NCBI RefSeq assembly: GCF_001302565.1
Contig: NZ_CP012750.1
Coordinates: forward strand, 2,914,001 to 2,978,000
DNA from: Glutamicibacter halophytocola
GTDB taxonomy: Bacteria > Actinomycetota > Actinomycetes > Actinomycetales > Micrococcaceae
Length of the DNA stretch: 64,000 nt
Direction: 5' to 3'
Below are positions 38,058 to 47,113 of the stretch, in pieces. Position 1 is the stretch's first letter. Every line of letters begins with the position of its first letter. The position numbers and the translations under genes were made by a program. A model generated the notes under the pieces. That model was given only the letters and a program-made list of their open reading frames with translations. It did no database searches and had not been told where the DNA came from.

Positions 38058-38845
38058 GCCTGGCGCCCGGACCAGAAGGAGCGGATGGCGGTGATGACTG
38101 GCTCGATTGGGTACAGGGTGCTGCCATGCGTTCGTCCCGGCAAGGCCACCATTCGAGCGTTGGGCAACGTGCGAACCATAATCTTGTTCTGGTCAAATCG
38201 AGGCTGATCACGCGTGCCGATCAGCAGCAAGGTTGGGATCCCGATTTTGGCCAAGTCTGCAAGAGCAATATTCTGGAGCGTCTCGGCGGCCTCGTAGTAC
38301 GCGGCCAAGGCTAGCGGATCATTTGCTTTGAAAGCCAGCCTGGTTGCAGGATCCAATTTTCCGCCGGTCTCCTGGCCACTGACGAACCCTTCGATATCTC
38401 CACGGCGCAACACTTCCAGATATCCGGGAAAGAAGAGTTTGCCGATTTCGCCAGGCGTGATTTCAAACGTGCCGCCGAGCATGATCAATGAGATCACTTG
38501 CTCCGGATGATTCATGGCCAAGTGCAGACCGGTACGCGCACCAAACGAGTACCCAACAATATGCACCCGTTCAAGGCCCAGATGGCGCAAGACTGCTTGG
38601 ATGTCGCTGACGACCTTGTCCATGGTGTAGTCGGCGACGTCATGCGACTTGGCTGATTTGCCGTGACCGCGTAAATCCATGCGGATGGTCCGATGGTCCT
38701 CGCCAAGTTCCTTGGTGTAGCCCAGACCGCGCCAAATGGAGCGGGATAAAGCTGAGCCGTGCAGGAAGAGAATTGGTTCCCCGTCTGCTCCGTCATCGTC
38801 AAAAAAGATGTTGGAACCATCGACAGGATTATTGATCATCGGCAT
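38054..38845 (-). CDS. Alpha/beta-fold hydrolase
   Basis: About 263 residues. The oxyanion motif is FLHGSALSRSIW, followed by RMDLRGHGKS. The nucleophile elbow is VGYSFGAR (Ser), the acid is in LIGTRDQPRF, and the catalytic His in PGRTHGST. The start was set at ATG 38845 (MPMINNP); ATG 38839 is equally possible, and the longer open frame upstream is not hydrolase-like. It is coupled to hrpB by a 4-nt overlap. Substrate unknown. Confidence 0.85.
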   Translation of the reverse strand: MPMINNPVDGSNIFFDDDGADGEPILFLHGSALSRSIWRGLGYTKELGEDHRTIRMDLRGHGKSAKSHDVADYTMDKVVSDIQAVLRHLGLERVHIVGYSFGARTGLHLAMNHPEQVISLIMLGGTFEITPGEIGKLFFPGYLEVLRRGDIEGFVSGQETGGKLDPATRLAFKANDPLALAAYYEAAETLQNIALADLAKIGIPTLLLIGTRDQPRFDQNKIMVRTLPNARMVALPGRTHGSTLYPIEPVITAIRSFWSGRQA

Positions 38846-38997
38846 GCTTTCGATTAAATCCCCTATCCATGGGGAAGGGGAAATCTGAGTTGCCCCAAAC
38901 CTATCGACAACGCCAATTAATAGGTGAAGACTGAATGTACGCGAAAAGGCCACCGCCAACAAAAGTGGTCTGGACCAAAATCAAAAGGGGGAAGATC

Positions 38998-39135
38998 ATG
39001 AATGCACAATCAGCCAACGGGCAGCCGGTAGATCCCGACGAAGAGAAAAAGCTTCATGACCAGCATGACGAAGAGCTTGTCGAAGAGTGGGAAGATGAAT
39101 CCTTCCCTGCTTCTGACCCACCGTCGAATTACTAG
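38998..39135 (+). CDS. Small acidic protein with WEDESFPASDPPS tail
   Basis: A 45-residue, strongly acidic protein ending EEWEDESFPASDPPSNY. The (E)SFPASDPPS tail recurs on small uncharacterised actinobacterial proteins. ATG 38998 was chosen for the AAGGGGGAAG 4 nt upstream rather than a longer frame from 38935. There is no signal peptide or membrane segment. It has its own terminator, so it is probably expressed alone. Function unknown. Confidence 0.75.
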   Translation: MNAQSANGQPVDPDEEKKLHDQHDEELVEEWEDESFPASDPPSNY

Positions 39136-39232
39136 GCATCAACTTCCTAGGTGACCACACACGTCGCACTCAGCTTGTTTCAAGACTCGGCTCCTAGTGT
39201 GGTTAATACCTTCTCAAGGTGCGAGTGATCTA

Positions 39233-39285
39233 GAAGAACCGATCCGCGCAGGCGTTACCTCCTTGGCCTGACGGATCGGTTCTTC
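39233..39285 (+). terminator. Terminator after the small acidic protein gene
   Basis: A 13-bp stem, gaagaaccgatcc (39233-39245) with ggatcggttcttc (39273-39285), followed by an AT-rich tract. Confidence 0.75.
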
Positions 39286-39452
39286 ATTTAATTTCTTCTG
39301 ATCAGATTCCCATCCACGCCGTTGCCGCAACGTTACGCACATAGCAGATTTGTCCCGGCAACATGTTGGACGAGTCGCCGTCTGGCATATTCTGAGGTGG
39401 AAGCCCTTTGCCCTCCACCCAGCCAGCATTGCTGCTGGTAGAAAGGTGTCTC

Positions 39453-40514
39453 GTGGAATACGAACGAATGTCATCCATCAAGGAATTGCACCGCCCCTAC
39501 ACTGCAGCGGCGGATCGCTACGAACACTACGGCTACCGCCGCGTTGGCGATTCAGGCTTGCGGCTGCCCCCGTTGTCCTTGGGATTATGGTGGAACTTCG
39601 GAGACAACCGGCCCTTCGACAGCCAGCGAGAAATTCTCCGCCATGCGTTTGACAACGGCATCAACCACTTCGACCTGGCCAACAATTACGGTCCACCTGC
39701 GGGTTCTGCCGAAGAGAACTTTGGGCGCATGATGCGCAAGGACTTCAAGCCTTACCGAAATGAATTGGTGATTTCTTCCAAGGCCGGCTACGACATGTGG
39801 CCGGGCCCGTACGGAACCTTCGGTTCTCGCAAGTATTTGCTTGCATCGTGCGATGCGTCGCTAGAAAAAATGGGCTTGGATTATGTGGATATCTTCTACT
39901 CGCATCGCTTTGATCCCAAGACGCCACTGGAGGAGACCATAGGCGCTCTGGATACCCTGGTGCGCCAAGGCAAGGCCACCTATGTTGGCATTTCTTCCTA
40001 CTCTGCAGAACGCACCGCCGAGGCCAAGGCCATCGCCAATGATCTGGGGACTCCGCTGGTCATTCACCAACCTTCCTACAACATCCTCAACCCTTGGGTT
40101 GAACATGGCTTGCTGCAAACTTTGGAGAAAGAACGCATGGGGACCATTGCGTTCACTCCATTGGCCCAGGGCTTGCTGACCGACAAGTACCTGTCGACCA
40201 CTGATGTTGAGCGCCAAGGAGGTCGCCGCTCACTTGAAAGCCAACTGACAGAAGAGAATATGACCAAGGTCCGAAGCCTGAACGAGGTGGCCCAGCAGCG
40301 CGGCCAATCCTTGGCACAGATGGCTTTGGCATGGCTGCTTCGTGAGGGCGCGGCAACTTCGGTGCTCATTGGCGCTTCTTCCACCAAGCAGCTGGACGAA
40401 AATTTGGGTGCTTTGAACAACCTGGAATTCAGCGAGACAGAGCTATCGAAGATTGCCGATATCGCGCAAGGAGATGCCGGAATCGATTGGTGGCGCGCCT
40501 CAGCCATCAGCTAG
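39453..40514 (+). CDS. Aldo/keto reductase (YghZ/Gpr type)
   Basis: A 353-residue NADPH-dependent carbonyl reductase. It has YRRVGDSGLRLPPLSLGLW, INHFDLANNYG (Asp/Tyr of the tetrad), LVISSKAGYDMWPGPYG (Lys), and DYVDIFYSHRFD (His). The wording matches the YghZ group, which reduces methylglyoxal and L-glyceraldehyde-3-phosphate. The start GTG 39453 was chosen for GAAAGG 8 nt before it; ATG 39468 is the alternative. It is monocistronic, with a terminator after it. Confidence 0.9.
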   Translation: MEYERMSSIKELHRPYTAAADRYEHYGYRRVGDSGLRLPPLSLGLWWNFGDNRPFDSQREILRHAFDNGINHFDLANNYGPPAGSAEENFGRMMRKDFKPYRNELVISSKAGYDMWPGPYGTFGSRKYLLASCDASLEKMGLDYVDIFYSHRFDPKTPLEETIGALDTLVRQGKATYVGISSYSAERTAEAKAIANDLGTPLVIHQPSYNILNPWVEHGLLQTLEKERMGTIAFTPLAQGLLTDKYLSTTDVERQGGRRSLESQLTEENMTKVRSLNEVAQQRGQSLAQMALAWLLREGAATSVLIGASSTKQLDENLGALNNLEFSETELSKIADIAQGDAGIDWWRASAIS

Positions 40515-40549
40515 CGACACCCGGAGAGCTCCCTTGTGAGTTCATCTCA

Positions 40550-40593
40550 AAAGCCGTGGTTTCCCCGTGTTCACTTGGGGAGACCATGGCTTT
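40550..40593 (+). terminator. Terminator after the aldo/keto reductase gene
   Basis: A long imperfect stem, 40550-40566 with 40577-40593, followed by GCTTTTGCTT. Confidence 0.7.
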
Positions 40594-40785
40594 GCTTTTG
40601 CTTGGATGCGTGGCCTGTTTTCCGCCGATGAATATTGCTTCTGCATACTGGCTCAAACGCAATTCTGGGGATAAGCTCGACGTAGACGCGCAATGAAGTG
40701 AATTACATTCATTTATTGTGTTAAGTTCGATAGCGTCAAGGAACAGGCTTACGCTGACCAATCTGCACAAACGACAGGAGCATTG

Positions 40786-42168
40786 ATGAGCGCCCCAACC
40801 TACAAGGTCTTGAACCCGGCCACCGGTGAAGTTATTGAAGAATTCGCCGCCGCCACCGACGAGCAAGTCGAGCAGGCCCTGAGCTCGGCCCAGTCTGCCT
40901 ACGAGTCATGGCAGAATGTTGACATCACCGAGCGCGCGAAGATCGTTTCCAAGGTTGCAGCCCTCTTCGCCGAGCGCGCTGAAGAGCTTGGCAAAATCAT
41001 GACCACTGAAATGGGCAAGCCGCTCTCCGAGGCAGTCGGCGAGGCAGAATACTGCAAGGACATCTTCGAGTACTTTGCCACCGAGGGACCTTCCTTGGCT
41101 GCGGACCAGGAAATCAAGTCGTTCTCCGGCGGCAAGGCCGTCGTACAGAAGCTTCCGGTTGGCGCCCTTCTAGGCATCATGCCGTGGAATTTCCCTCTCT
41201 ACCAGGTAGCGCGCTTCGCGGCGCCAAACCTGATGCTGGGCAATACCATCATCCTGAAACACGCCGAGTCCTGCCCGCGTTCGGCATTGGCCATTCAGGA
41301 AATCATGGACGAGGCCGGCGTCCCGGCAGGCGTCTACAACAACGTCTTCGCAACGCACGACCAGATCTCCACCATCATCGCTGATTCCCGCATCCAGGGC
41401 GTTTCCTTGACCGGTTCGGAGCGCGCAGGCGCCATCATCGGCGAGCAAGCGGGCCGGAACCTGAAGAAGGCCGTGCTGGAACTTGGCGGCTCGGATCCAT
41501 TCGTTGTCCTGGATTCGGATGACGTGCCTGGCATCGTTGACACCGCGTGGGGATTCCGCATCGATAACACGGGCCAGGCCTGTAACTCGAACAAGCGCAT
41601 GATCGTCATGGAAGACATCTATGACGACTTCGTCGCCGAGCTGACCAAGCGCGCAGAAGGCCTGGAGGCCGGGGATCCAATGGCAGAGCTGGAAGGGACC
41701 TTCGCGCCGATGTCGTCGCGCAAGGCAGCCGAGGACCTCCACGCCCAGGTGCAGGATGCAGTCTCCAAGGGAGCGACCCTGCACGCCGGTGGCGTGCTGC
41801 ACGATGGTCCTGCGGCCTACTACTCCCCTGCCGTGCTGACCGGTGTCACCAAGGAGATGCGGGCCTTCTACGAAGAGCTCTTCGGCCCAGTAGCCGTGGT
41901 CTACAAGGTAGCCAGCGACGAGGAAGCTGCGGACCTCGCTAACGACACCATCTACGGCCTGGGCGGTTCAGTGCACTCCACCGATGCAGAACGCGCTGCC
42001 AAAGTCGCCCAGAAGCTGCAGGTTGGCATGAGCAATGTCAACATCGCCGCAGCTGAAGGTGCTGAAATGCCGTTCGGTGGTGTGAAGCGATCTGGCTTCG
42101 GACGCGAGCTCGGCCCACTGGGCATGGATGAGTTCGTAAACAAGCGCCTGTTCTACGTGGGCGAGTAA
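40786..42168 (+). CDS. NAD(P)-dependent succinate-semialdehyde dehydrogenase-type aldehyde dehydrogenase
   Basis: A 460-residue aldehyde dehydrogenase. The general base Glu is in AVLELGGSDPF (residue 232) and the nucleophile Cys in NTGQACNSNKR (residue 266). MPWNFPLYQVARFAAPNLMLGN and the end motif MPFGGVKRSGFGRELGPLGMDEFVN match the short SSADH group that links GABA or 4-hydroxybutyrate breakdown to succinate. ATG 40786 was chosen for AGGAG 5 nt upstream. No gabT or permease is adjacent, so the aldehyde substrate is not fixed. Confidence 0.9.
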   Translation: MSAPTYKVLNPATGEVIEEFAAATDEQVEQALSSAQSAYESWQNVDITERAKIVSKVAALFAERAEELGKIMTTEMGKPLSEAVGEAEYCKDIFEYFATEGPSLAADQEIKSFSGGKAVVQKLPVGALLGIMPWNFPLYQVARFAAPNLMLGNTIILKHAESCPRSALAIQEIMDEAGVPAGVYNNVFATHDQISTIIADSRIQGVSLTGSERAGAIIGEQAGRNLKKAVLELGGSDPFVVLDSDDVPGIVDTAWGFRIDNTGQACNSNKRMIVMEDIYDDFVAELTKRAEGLEAGDPMAELEGTFAPMSSRKAAEDLHAQVQDAVSKGATLHAGGVLHDGPAAYYSPAVLTGVTKEMRAFYEELFGPVAVVYKVASDEEAADLANDTIYGLGGSVHSTDAERAAKVAQKLQVGMSNVNIAAAEGAEMPFGGVKRSGFGRELGPLGMDEFVNKRLFYVGE

Positions 42169-42204
42169 TTCATGCATTGGCAGCCGCCAATGTGCCCATG
42201 AAAC

Positions 42205-42240
42205 TCGGGGCGAACCATGAGCTTGCATGGTTCGCCCCGA
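42205..42240. terminator. Bidirectional terminator between SSADH-type and HTTM genes
   Basis: A perfect 15-bp stem (42205-42219 with 42226-42240) and 6-nt loop between convergent genes. Confidence 0.85.
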
Positions 42241-42249
42241 CTTATTCGT

Positions 42250-43323
42250 TTAAGCGGTCGAAGATGCCTTTTCCGGCCTGTCGGTAAATTCATCTTCTGG
42301 TTCTGAGGTACCTTCAGATGGATTCCTACGAAGGAACTTTTCACTCCATTGTGTGGCTAGCCATCCCTGAATAGTTAACCAAGTGCCGCTGGAGACAAGG
42401 ACGGCGTCCGCAGATGCCATGATGCCCGAGAAGAACGGGAGCCCCATAACGACGGCGATACCGATATGCATCCCAAGAATCACGATCAGCGCAATCCTCC
42501 TGCTGATCTTATGGAACAGCATGAATGGGAACGCAATTTGTGCCACCACAGTTACGTAGGTAATCAGCGCAACTACCCAAGAGTTCGCAGTGATGAGGTC
42601 GCTGAGCCAAGGAAAGACACCATAAGCTTCAGAATTGACCGGGTAATACATGGCGGTGCCGTTCTGCCACAAACTACCCTGAACTTTGTATAGACCGGCT
42701 TCTAAATAGACCATACAAAGCTGAGCCACTACTAGGCACAACGCTAGATTATGAAGCACCGTAACGGCTTCGAATTCTTTTTTACTTTTTGCAGCGCGCT
42801 TACGCATCCAAGAATCGACCGACCAATGCTTCGATAGATCTGCAAAGATCAGATAAATCAGCATGATTCGGATGAAGTAGTTTCCACCGTCAGAAACAGG
42901 TGTGTTTTGAGCATTTATGGCCGTGTAGAAAATGAAAAAGAGTGGAGTGACAAAACGCGTCTTCCATCCGATTACAAAGGCGATCGCTAAAACTACGGCA
43001 ACCACATACCAAAAGACGAAGAAGCCAAGTCCAGCATCACGCAGAATATCTAACGGCCACTTGTATCCAAGTACCGAGCGGTATGGTTCTAGATATTCCG
43101 ACCCTGGACCCCAAATCTTGGAGGCGACGGGAACATTTACTACTAACCAGCCCAAGATAAAAAGGCCTGATGCCATGCGCATAACGGCCAAACCATATGC
43201 CGCATGGCGGTTTTCGGTAAACCAGCTGTAGAGCGCGGCGAGAAATTTCGAACCAAAATCTCTATTTTTTACCATCCAGTTTCGGATAGACGGAGCATTG
43301 ACCGTCTCCTGATTTAGCTCCAT
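42250..43323 (-). CDS. HTTM-domain membrane protein (vitamin K-dependent carboxylase-like)
   Basis: A 357-residue protein with about eight hydrophobic segments. HTTM features include the N-terminal AVMRMASGLFILGWL, VLGYKWPLDIL, the NYFIRIMLIYLIFADLSKHWSVD stretch and QLCMVYLEAGLYKVQGSLWQNGTAMYYPVNSE. HTTM is the membrane domain of gamma-glutamyl carboxylases, but most bacterial members lack proof of that activity. It overlaps the DUF5819 gene by 10 nt and is co-transcribed with it. It is AT-richer than its surroundings and has a charged Glu/Asp-rich C-terminal tail. Confidence 0.85.
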   Translation of the reverse strand: MELNQETVNAPSIRNWMVKNRDFGSKFLAALYSWFTENRHAAYGLAVMRMASGLFILGWLVVNVPVASKIWGPGSEYLEPYRSVLGYKWPLDILRDAGLGFFVFWYVVAVVLAIAFVIGWKTRFVTPLFFIFYTAINAQNTPVSDGGNYFIRIMLIYLIFADLSKHWSVDSWMRKRAAKSKKEFEAVTVLHNLALCLVVAQLCMVYLEAGLYKVQGSLWQNGTAMYYPVNSEAYGVFPWLSDLITANSWVVALITYVTVVAQIAFPFMLFHKISRRIALIVILGMHIGIAVVMGLPFFSGIMASADAVLVSSGTWLTIQGWLATQWSEKFLRRNPSEGTSEPEDEFTDRPEKASSTA

Positions 43324-44069
43324 GCCGACACCGCCGCTTTACTGAATTCTTTGGTATCTCGCCATCCGATATACGTTTCACGAGATTTCGTTTTAGCTTC
43401 ATCGTTGTTTCGTTGAGCGAAAGGAACGATTGGTTCACGCCTGAGTTTAATTTCAACCATTGACGCTCCACCCCACTGCTCAATCGCATAAAGAGATGCG
43501 AAGCCGACGGCCGTGTCCTCCATTCGCTTGTAAGCTCGAAGATTACTCAATTCTGTAGCTGAGTATTCTTTCCTCGCCTGTGACGAACTGAGATCCACTC
43601 CGAATACTGGAGTCCCTTGAATAAACGGTTTTGCGATTTGTTCACGTGCGCTTGTACTCAAATCCGATGCGGCACTCCAAAGCCTTCCATGTATCGACTT
43701 TGACTGTTTGGACTCACGGTTAGCGAACATGTTACCGGCGCGGCTTTTCATCTCCTCAGCGGTGACGTCGCGCCATTCCGTGAATTTCGCGCCTTTCTTG
43801 CTTCCTTGTGCGCAAATTTCCGGACTCGATAGGCAAGCACGCATCGTAAAGTACTCATCTTGCGAATACGGACCGGGAGCAAAAAGGCTCCACCCTTGAT
43901 CTAGCGGCCCAAGAAAATAACGATTCAATCCAGGTTGCAATGACGACTTAATTGGCGTGGAAGGTCCAGTGAAGGCCAATGTCGCACCAATATGCCCCAA
44001 TGCTGCCGCACCTGCAATTAAAAGCACCAACACCGTGAACAGTTTGGGCCTAGTTTTATGTTGCCTCAT
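43314..44069 (-). CDS. DUF5819-family protein
   Basis: A 251-residue protein. It has one N-terminal membrane anchor (LFTVLVLLIAGAAALGHIGATLAF), then a probable extracytoplasmic domain with NRYFLGPLDQGWSLFAPGPYSQDEYFTMRACL. That segment is the hallmark of the DUF5819 family, which in actinobacteria typically sits next to HTTM genes. The end region MVEIKLRREPIVPFAQRN is also family-like. GGAG precedes the ATG by 12 nt. It forms a two-gene operon with the HTTM gene and is separated from the surface-protein gene by a terminator. Function unknown. Confidence 0.8.
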   Translation of the reverse strand: MRQHKTRPKLFTVLVLLIAGAAALGHIGATLAFTGPSTPIKSSLQPGLNRYFLGPLDQGWSLFAPGPYSQDEYFTMRACLSSPEICAQGSKKGAKFTEWRDVTAEEMKSRAGNMFANRESKQSKSIHGRLWSAASDLSTSAREQIAKPFIQGTPVFGVDLSSSQARKEYSATELSNLRAYKRMEDTAVGFASLYAIEQWGGASMVEIKLRREPIVPFAQRNNDEAKTKSRETYIGWRDTKEFSKAAVSAWS

Positions 44070-44134
44070 CAGGCTATTGTCTCCGATCCCTCAATGCCCG
44101 TGAATAATTGCAATCACGACTTGAACGCGAAATG

Positions 44135-44160
44135 GGAGGGGCATCAATTGATGCCCCTCC
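44135..44160 (-). terminator. Terminator of the surface-protein gene
   Basis: A 26-bp perfect palindrome ggaggggcatcaa/ttgatgcccctcc, 27 nt past the reconstructed stop at 44187. Confidence 0.8.
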
Positions 44161-44388
44161 TACTTCTAACTACCACTTGCTATTGACTAAGCTGAACGCT
44201 TTCGAGCGATCACAGTCACACCAGCTCCGATGAGGACAAGTGCGAGTGCACCCGCACCAATCCAGAGCGCTCCGTTAGAACCGGTGTCCGCAAGGCCACC
44301 ATTCTTGGAATTGTCCTTTTGTGGTTCCTTAGAGTCATCGGAATTTGCATCCGAGTTGTCCGCGGCATTGGCGCTACCGTTCGCATCA

Positions 44389-45023
44389 GTGTTCGCATCC
44401 GTGTTTGCGTCAGTGTTCGCATCCGTGTTTGCGTCAGTGTTCGCATCCGTGTTTGCGTCAGTGTTCGCATCCGTGTTTGCGTCAGTGTTCGCATCCGTGT
44501 TTGCGTCAGTGTTCGCATCCGTGTTTGCGTCAGTGTTCGCATCCGTGTTTGCGTCAGTGTTCGCATCCGTGTTTGCGTCAGTGTTTGCGTCAGTGTTCGC
44601 ATCCGTGTTTGCGTCAGTGTTCGCATCCGTGTTTGCGTCAGTGTTCGCATCCGTGTTTGCGTCAGTGTTCGCATCCGTGTTTGCGTCAGTGTTCGCATCC
44701 GTGTTTGCGTCAGTGTTCGCATCCGTGTTTGCGTCAGTGTTCGCATCCGTGTTTGCGTCAGTGTTCGCATCCGTGTTTGCGTCAGTGTTCGCATCCGTGT
44801 TTGCGTCAGTGTTCGCATCCGTGTTTGCGTCAGTGTTCGCATCCGTGTTTGCGTCAGTGTCGCATCCGTGTTTGCGTCAGTGTTCGCATCCGTGTTTGCG
44901 TCAGTGTTCGCATCCGTGTTTGCGTCAGTGTTCGCATCCGTGTTTGCGTCAGTGTTCGCATCCGTGTTTGCGTCAGTGTTCGCATCCGTGTTTGCGTCAG
45001 TGTTCGCATCCGTGTTTGCGTCA
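44389..45023 (-). repeat. 12/24-bp coding tandem array, NTDA repeats
   Basis: A tandem array of 12-bp units, mostly paired as the 24-mer gtgttcgcatcc/gtgtttgcgtca, with a half-unit duplication near 44580. Its 635 nt plus one missing T at 44860 make exactly 53 units. It encodes Asn-Thr-Asp-Ala tetrapeptides close to the wall anchor. The units are nearly identical at DNA level, so recent expansion or slippage is likely. Confidence 0.95.
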
Positions 45024-45689
45024 GTGTTGTCAGCAGTGTTCGCGTCAGTCGAATCATCGGCGACAACGGTGAACGTAGTAAACGCATACGCGTTCGTCTT
45101 CACATCAGTCGCAACGATCAGGTAATTTCCGAGTTCAAGATCAGATGAATCAACCTCGAAACTAATATCTCCCTTGTCGTCAGCGGTCACGCCTTCAGGA
45201 AGAGAAGCAGCGAAAGCCTTAGCCTGGGCCAAGGTCGTCGCGCCTAGTGGGCTCTGCTCGATCTTGACTTCGCCGTTCGAGGTGAATTCCTTGCCGGTCA
45301 CGGTTCCGATTTCACCCTTGATAATGCGGTTCGGAGTGATATCGATGTGAACTTCGTTCTCAACAGCGTCCTCAGGATTTACCTGGAAGTACTCAGTGTA
45401 AGTCTTTCCAGTTTCTTCGTCCTGAACTTCGACCATGTAGATACCTTCTGGCAAACCATCGGTATCAAACTTGTAATCAAAGTGACCGTTCTCGTCAACG
45501 ATGACGTCATCCTGGTGAATAGGAGCCTCGTCGCCGTTCGAGTTGCGAATAGTGATCTTGACGTTACCGTCTGGAGTGAACTTGTCACCAATTACGGTAA
45601 TCTCGTCCCCTTCAGTAACGCTGTCAGGCAGCACGTTCACGATCGGATGTTCCGTGTTATCCGCCGTGTTGTCATCAGTGTTATCTGAA

Positions 45690-47113
45690 GTGTTCTCCGC
45701 GGTGTTCACATCGGTGTTCTCCGCAGTGTTCACATCGGTGTTCTCCGCAGTGTTCACATCCGTATTCTCCGCAGTGTTCTCCGCAGTGTTCACATCCGTG
45801 TTCACATCAGTGTTCTCCGCAGTGTTCACATCGGTGTTCACGTCGGTATTCTCCGCAGTGTTCACATCGGTGTTCTCCGCAGTGTTCACATCGGTGTTCT
45901 CCGCAGTGTTCACATCGGTGTTCACGTCGGTGTTCTCCGCAGTGTTCACATCGGTGTTCTCCGCAGTGTTCACATCGGTGTTCTCCGCAGTGTTCACATC
46001 GGTGTTCTCCGCAGTGTTCACATCGGTGTTCTCCGCAGTGTTCACATCGGTGTTCTCCGCAGTGTTCACGTCGGTGTTCTCCGCAGTGTTCACGTCGGTA
46101 TTCTCCGCAGTGTTCACGTCGGTATTCTCCGCAGTGTTCACGTCGGTATTCTCCGCAGTGTTCACGTCGGTATTCTCCGCAGTGTTCACTCGGTGTTCAC
46201 GTCGGTGTTCTCCGCAGTGTTCACGTCGGTGTTCACGTCGTGTTCTCCGCAGTGTTCACGTCGGTGTTCACGTCGGTATTCTCCGCAGTGTTCACGTCGG
46301 TGTTCTCCGCAGTGTTCACATCGGTGTTCTCCGCAGTGTTCACATCGGTGTTCTCCGCAGTGTTCACATCGGTGTTCTCCGCAGTGTTCACATCGGTGTT
46401 CTCCGCAGTGTTCACATCGGTGTTCTCCGCAGTGTTCACATCGGTGTTCTCCGCAGTGTTCACGTCGGTATTCTCCGCAGTGTTCACGTCGGTATTCTCC
46501 GCAGTGTTCACGTCGGTATTCTCCGCAGTGTTCACGTCGGTATTCTCCGCAGTGTTCACGTCGGTATTCTCCGCAGTGTTCACGTCGGTGTTCTCCGCAG
46601 TGTTCACGTCGGTGTTCACGTCGGTGTTCTCCGCAGTGTTCACGTCGGTGTTCACGTCGGTTTTCTCCGCAGTGTTCACGTCGGTGTTCACGTCGGTATT
46701 CTCCGCAGTGTTCACGTCGGTGTTCTCCGCAGTGTTCACGTCGGTGTTCTCCGCAGTGTTCACATCGGTGTTCTCCGCAGTGTTCACATCGGTGTTCTCC
46801 GCAGTGTTCACGTCGGTATTCTCCGCAGTGTTCACATCGGTGTTCACGTCGGTGTTCTCCGCAGTGTTCACATCGGTGTTCACATCGGTGTTCACGTCGG
46901 TGTTCTCCGCAGTGTTCACATCGTGTTCACATCGTGTTCACGTCGGTGTTCTCCGCAGTGTTCACATCGGTGTTCTCCGCAGTGTTCACATCGGTGTTCT
47001 CCGCAGTGTTCACGTCGGTGTTCTCCGCAGTGTTCACGTCGGTGTTCTCCGCAGTGTTCACGTCGGTGTTCTCCGCAGTGTTCACGTCGGTGTTGTCCGC
47101 TGTGTTCACATCG
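45690..47113 (-). repeat. 12/24-bp coding tandem array, NTAE/NTDV repeats
   Basis: A tandem array with 24-mer gtgttctccgca/gtgttcac(a/g)tcg encoding NTDV-NTAE, with occasional NTDV-NTDV half-unit duplications. Its 1,424 nt plus four missing bases (46190, 46240, 46923, 46934) equal exactly 119 units. Unlike the NTDA array it carries scattered silent variants (a/g in cac[a/g]tcg, ggtg/ggta) that cluster in blocks, showing segmental duplication. Confidence 0.95.

Noticed and set aside
44389..47113. CRISPR-like regular repeats
   Set aside because: Units are contiguous 12/24-bp repeats without unique spacers, keep a coding frame, and no cas gene is present.
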